Under the pieces are notes generated by a model that was not told the DNA's origin, did no database searches, and worked only from the letters and a program-made list of their open reading frames with translations. Position numbers and translations under genes: made by a program. Shown one piece after another: positions 63,585 through 64,000 of a DNA stretch of 64,000 nt. This DNA comes from Rothia halotolerans (GTDB taxonomy: Bacteria; Actinomycetota; Actinomycetes; Actinomycetales; Micrococcaceae), in contig NZ_NOIU01000002.1 in assembly GCF_004136635.1 (NCBI RefSeq), positions 372,001-436,000 of the forward strand. Reading direction: 5' to 3'. Every line of letters begins with the position of its first letter. Position 1 is the stretch's first letter.

Positions 63585-64000
63585 TCAGTCCTGCGGCGCG
63601 CGGCAGTCCCAGAGCAGGGTCTCGGCCTCCCGCTCGTAGGCCTTGCCTCCGGGGAAGCTCACCAGCTCGAAGTACATCCCCCACGGGGCGCGGAAGTAGA
63701 TCCAGCGCTGCCCCTCGCTGGGCCCGCTGCTGACGTTGGGGCCCGCGAGCACCTCCACGCCGTTCTCCCGCAGCCAGAGCACCGCGGCGTCGAGGTCGTC
63801 CACGTAGAAGGCGACGTGGTGCCCGCCGACGTCCGAGTTCCGCGGCGGGTCCGTGCGCTGCCCGGGGTCCGCGTACTGGAACACCTCGAAGTTCACGCCG
63901 GTCCGGCAGCGGTAGAAGCGGATCTGCTCCATCAGGGTCTCCTGCCCGATGTCCAGCCGCGCCGCGATCTCCGTCCCGGTGGGGTAGGGCCCCAGCGTGT
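63585..64000 (-). CDS. VOC-family (glyoxalase/dioxygenase fold) protein, 5' truncated
   Basis: The minus-strand frame stays open to the right edge, so only the C-terminal about 138 residues are present. The VOC metal motifs appear as GVNFEVFQY with a metal Glu, GGHHVAFYVDDLDAAV and MYFELVSFP. The methionine at 63932 is internal rather than the start: the residues before it, ending GTEIAARLDIGQETL, continue the first VOC module. VOC enzymes include glyoxalase I, epimerases, dioxygenases and fosfomycin or bleomycin resistance proteins; the substrate is unknown. It is convergent with the GntR gene. Confidence 0.82.
   Translation of the reverse strand, partial: TLGPYPTGTEIAARLDIGQETLMEQIRFYRCRTGVNFEVFQYADPGQRTDPPRNSDVGGHHVAFYVDDLDAAVLWLRENGVEVLAGPNVSSGPSEGQRWIYFRAPWGMYFELVSFPGGKAYEREAETLLWDCRAPQD

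Overview
The window is a contiguous piece of a high-GC (roughly 70% by eye) actinobacterial chromosome. Gene content and order point to the Micrococcales, most likely Micrococcaceae or a near relative. The evidence is a corC-era-leuA-recO-uppS order, a cytochrome bcc-aa3 locus (ctaC-ctaD-ctaF, ctaE-qcrC-qcrA-qcrB), the mycothiol gene mshC next to the pupylation genes, and a natural pafB-pafC fusion. No rRNA operon, insertion sequence, prophage or CRISPR array was seen. The only RNA gene found is a tRNA-Leu(GAG).

Layout. 1-8.1 kb is core housekeeping: the 3' end of a CorC/HlyC-type protein, the GTPase Era, an LCP cell-wall ligase, leuA with a leucine-codon leader peptide, recO, a cis-prenyl diphosphate synthase and pyrD. 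8.2-20.6 kb holds a DUF3043 protein, an M20 peptidase, an IscA/ErpA-type Fe-S protein and the respiratory locus. That locus is interrupted by an ECF-type sigma factor and two O6-alkylguanine-DNA methyltransferases. 20.8-31 kb is more accessory: trpD, a DUF3054 membrane protein, a RES/Xre-like toxin-antitoxin pair, two tandem duplicated MFS transporters, three small unknown membrane proteins, a CurA-like oxidoreductase and an unknown soluble protein. 31-37 kb has the zinc-independent L31 paralogue, a second LCP protein, an unknown membrane-anchored protein and aminopeptidase N. 37-43.8 kb is a fatty-acid module: TetR and acyl-CoA oxidase divergent from thiolase, long FabG and MaoC. 43.9-45.7 kb has tRNA-Leu, L-lactate dehydrogenase and a small acidic protein.

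45.8-59.2 kb is one co-oriented run: uppP, mshC, a site-2 protease, trmI, arc (the Mpa homologue), dop, pup, pafA, two FKBP prolyl isomerases, pafBC and a tiny HicB-like ORF. The Pup ligase, deamidase/depupylase, ring ATPase and Pup are all intact, but there is no 20S proteasome (prcB/prcA) between pup and pafA, where it usually lies. The ARC C-terminus also lacks the GQYL tail that docks on a 20S core. Pupylation here therefore probably works without a proteasome, or the proteasome is encoded elsewhere.

59.3-64 kb is the most unusual block. A near-perfect DtxR/IdeR-like iron box lies inside a long inverted repeat just upstream of a compact operon: an MmgE/PrpD-family protein, a phosphosulfolactate-synthase (ComA) homologue and a YrdC/Sua5-fold protein. 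A GntR/FCD regulator follows, and a VOC-family gene runs off the right edge. I know of no described pathway with this combination, so it is the best candidate for an uncharacterised system.

A recurring regulatory theme is a TANNNT -10 hexamer placed 6-7 nt before an ATG or GTG. It is seen before at least eleven genes and suggests many leaderless mRNAs. Strong GC-rich hairpins separate most transcription units.
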